Of a stretch of DNA of 64,000 nucleotides, positions 62,294 through 64,000 are shown one piece after another. The stretch comes from Burkholderia pyrrocinia (GTDB lineage: Bacteria; Pseudomonadota; Gammaproteobacteria; Burkholderiales; Burkholderiaceae): positions 2,666,001-2,730,000 of the forward strand of contig NZ_CP011504.1 in the NCBI RefSeq assembly GCF_001028665.1, in the 5' to 3' direction. Every line of letters starts with the position of its first letter. Within the stretch, counting starts at the first letter, position 1. The notes beneath the pieces are model-generated. The model saw only the letters and a program-made list of their open reading frames with translations. It did no database searches and was not told the origin of the DNA. The translations under genes were made by a program, and so were the position numbers.

Positions 62294-63022
62294 TCAGTTG
62301 CGCTCCTGCTCCAGCCAGCGTCTTTGCGACGCGTAAAGATGTGTCCGCATGGCTGCCTGTGCCATCAGCACTTCGCCATTCTCGAGCGCATGAAGGATCG
62401 ACTCATGCTCCTCGAATGCCTTGGCCCACGTTTGCCCGCTCTCGGCCCGTGCGCTGACGCGTGACGAGATCGGGCTATGGCGTCCATCGAAGAGCTCGCC
62501 CACCAGTCGGACCAGAACGGAATTGCCCGTCATCGCGGCAATTGCCACGTGAAGTTCGCGATCGTGCTGAAGCGGGGAGCGGCCTTCCGCAATCGCGGAT
62601 CGCATCGCTTCCACGGCGCGACGCACGGGTGCCAGCAGTTCAGGCGTCGCGCGGGCGCAGGCCAACTCGATCACGCTGCCTTCCAGCGCCGCACGGGCAT
62701 TCATCAGCTCGATCGGGTTTTCACCCAGCGATGTCGCCGGCGCGGCCGGGGCCTTCGCGACAGCACACACGAACACGCCGGCCCCCATCCGCACTTCGAC
62801 GATGCCTTCGATCTCCAGGGCAATGAGCGCCTCCCGAACGGACGGCCGCGAGACCCCCAGCTGTTGCGCGAGATCCCGCTCGGGCGGCAGGCGTTCTCCG
62901 TCGGCAAAGCGCCCCTCCTCGATCAGCGAGCGAATCTGGTCGGCGATGCGCTGATAGAGACGGCGGGTATCCACCTGATTGAACTGGCCCAGCAATGCTC
63001 CCCCTCGCCGCGTACCGCGCAT
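62294..63022 (-). CDS. FadR-type GntR transcriptional regulator
   Basis: Regulator of 242 residues. The N-terminal winged helix has FADGERLPPERDLAQQLGVS and RPSVREALIALEIEGIVEVR. The C-terminal FCD domain has the helical effector pocket with ELACARATPELLAP, HDRELHVAIAAMTGN and a final EEHESILHALENGEV, whose Asp/His pattern suggests a metal-bound ligand. Such proteins usually repress sugar-acid or carboxylate genes. ATG 63022 lies next to repeated TTGG-N5-CCAA sites. The dehydrogenase gene at 63362 is divergent from it and is the likely target. Confidence 0.88.
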   Translation of the reverse strand: MRGTRRGGALLGQFNQVDTRRLYQRIADQIRSLIEEGRFADGERLPPERDLAQQLGVSRPSVREALIALEIEGIVEVRMGAGVFVCAVAKAPAAPATSLGENPIELMNARAALEGSVIELACARATPELLAPVRRAVEAMRSAIAEGRSPLQHDRELHVAIAAMTGNSVLVRLVGELFDGRHSPISSRVSARAESGQTWAKAFEEHESILHALENGEVLMAQAAMRTHLYASQRRWLEQERN

Positions 63023-63057
63023 GTGTGTTCCGGAGCAATGAGTCTACTGCACTTCGA

Positions 63058-63136
63058 ATGGCCTGACCAATTTGCCAAGCGTTCGGATGAGCGGCGCCGG
63101 AGTGGTTCGCACTTGGCTTTGAATTGGCCTTACCAA
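63058..63136. promoter_or_regulatory. GntR operator-like sites 1 and 2
   Basis: ATGGCCTGACCAA (63058-63070) and TTGGCCTTACCAA (63124-63136) both fit TTGG-N5-CCAA, the TGGTnnnACCA-type operator used by FadR-family GntR proteins. They lie 35 and 100 bases upstream of the GntR start, so they probably mediate autoregulation. Confidence 0.7.
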
Positions 63137-63266
63137 ATCGTCGTGAATCGGTATCGTCCGATGCTCCGCGCGTGCGGGCTAATCCCCTCGTGTGCCATGC
63201 GTGTTGGGCTTTCCATGGATTTCTCGGCGGCGACGCGACTAGGTGTTTTCCATGGATTCGATGAAA

Positions 63267-63317
63267 TTGGCTTGACCACAATAGGTCAGGCCAATAGTCT
63301 TCGGCTGGTCAGGCCAA
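63267..63317. promoter_or_regulatory. GntR operator-like sites 3, 4 and 5
   Basis: TTGGCTTGACCAC (63267-63279), TAGGTCAGGCCAA (63282-63294) and CTGGTCAGGCCAA (63305-63317) are three further copies of the same motif, the last 45 bases before the dehydrogenase ATG. They are clustered at 15- and 23-bp centre spacing and would cover its promoter. Confidence 0.7.
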
Positions 63318-63361
63318 TTTATGTCAGAACCGTCCTCTTTTCATACGTTATCGAGATCCCG

Positions 63362-64000
63362 ATGAGAACAGTCATTTGCGAAGAACCCGGCCGCCTCGTT
63401 GTTGCCGAGCGTCCGATGCCGGCCGCGGGGCCCGACGATGTGCTGATTCGCGTGAAGCGGGTCGGCGTATGCGGTACCGACATGCACATCTTTACCGGCA
63501 ACCAGCCGTACCTCGCGTATCCGCGCGTGATGGGCCACGAACTGGCCGGCATCGTCGAGAGCGCGCCGGCGGGCGCGCGCGTCAAGGCGGGCGACCAGGT
63601 CTACGTGATGCCGTACCTGTCATGCGGCACGTGTGTCGCGTGCCGTGCCGGCAAGACGAACTGCTGCACGCGAATCCAGGTGCTGGGCGTGCACGCGGAC
63701 GGCGGCATGGTCGAATACCTCGCCGTCCCGCAGGCATTCGTGTTCGACGCGAACGGCGTCACGCTCGATCAGGCCGCGATGATCGAATTCCTCGCGATCG
63801 GCGCGCACGCCGTGGCGCGTGCCGACGTCCGCTCCGGGCAGCGCGTGCTGGTCGTCGGCGCCGGTCCGATCGGCATGGCTGCGCTGATTTTCGCGACGCT
63901 GCGCGGCGCGCAGGTCAGCGTGCTCGACGGTCGCGCAGACCGGCTCGCGGTTTGCGCGACGGCGCTGGGTGCGCACGCCACCGTGCCGCTCGATACGACG
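63362..64000 (+). CDS. Zinc-dependent alcohol dehydrogenase (N-terminal part; runs off window)
   Basis: Medium-chain zinc dehydrogenase cut by the window end after 213 residues. Catalytic zinc ligands are Cys37 (GVCGTDMH) and His59-Glu60 (MGHELAG). Four structural zinc cysteines lie in SCGTCVACRAGKTNCC, and the NAD loop is VGAGPIGMAA. The pattern (CGTDMHIFTGNQP) is that of sugar- and sugar-acid dehydrogenases such as RspB or L-galactonate/idonate enzymes. It is controlled by the divergent GntR protein (inference) and is probably the first gene of a catabolic operon to the right. Confidence 0.9.
   Translation, partial: MRTVICEEPGRLVVAERPMPAAGPDDVLIRVKRVGVCGTDMHIFTGNQPYLAYPRVMGHELAGIVESAPAGARVKAGDQVYVMPYLSCGTCVACRAGKTNCCTRIQVLGVHADGGMVEYLAVPQAFVFDANGVTLDQAAMIEFLAIGAHAVARADVRSGQRVLVVGAGPIGMAALIFATLRGAQVSVLDGRADRLAVCATALGAHATVPLDTT

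Overview
The window is high-GC DNA from a Burkholderia, most likely of the cepacia complex and probably a secondary chromosome. This rests on gene content: paired SDR enzymes, an FMN-dependent sulfur-type operon, a second FtsH, a porin of the Porin_4 type, and many accessory transporters and regulators with few housekeeping genes. No rRNA or tRNA gene was recognised. Both edges cut genes: an SDR at the left and a zinc alcohol dehydrogenase at the right.

Left part (1-13.9 kb): three short-chain dehydrogenases and a SnoaL/NTF2-like protein form one leftward block. They are followed by a KstD-like flavoprotein, an AcpA-type phosphatase, an FtsH-type protease, an OsmC-like protein, trehalose-6-phosphate synthase (otsA) and a chemoreceptor with a sigma-28-like promoter.

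14-22 kb: a ZnuD-like TonB receptor is preceded by a near-perfect Zur box. An FMN riboswitch controls a stand-alone type II lumazine synthase. An alcohol dehydrogenase follows a good ANR/FNR-type site, and after it come a BNR-repeat secreted protein and a hydrolase-MarR operon with twin 18-bp palindromes.

22.3-24.4 kb is a small island: a broken tyrosine recombinase, an HTH-Fic pair with repeated CCCC/GGGG operators, and tiny phage-like ORFs including a Lar-like zinc ribbon.

24.4-31.3 kb is one leftward operon (acetyltransferase, binding protein, two flavin monooxygenases, fused permease-ATPase, second binding protein). It resembles the Bacillus yxe/ytm systems that salvage S-blocked cysteines. 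Then come an mqsRA toxin-antitoxin pair with an apparently leaderless toxin promoter, a DoeB-like deacylase, an octamer repeat array, a diguanylate cyclase, and a three-gene periplasmic molybdenum aldehyde/isoquinoline-type oxidoreductase operon with a cytochrome c lipoprotein.

41-45 kb holds small envelope proteins, a Pal-like lipoprotein and a porin. 45-57.4 kb is a single gene for a protein of about 4,120 residues. It has a DUF4781-like N-terminal part, three successive His/Cys modules patterned like clan CD (C80/MARTX CPD) cysteine peptidases, an amidohydrolase-like region and a C-terminal LysM. This is the most promising undescribed system in the window. 57.5-62 kb is a sigma-54 aromatic-catabolism module: an XylR/DmpR-type regulator divergent from a benzaldehyde-type dehydrogenase and a CalA-like coniferyl-alcohol dehydrogenase, with a textbook -24/-12 promoter. 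The right end carries a FadR-type GntR regulator, five copies of its probable operator, and the start of a zinc alcohol dehydrogenase.
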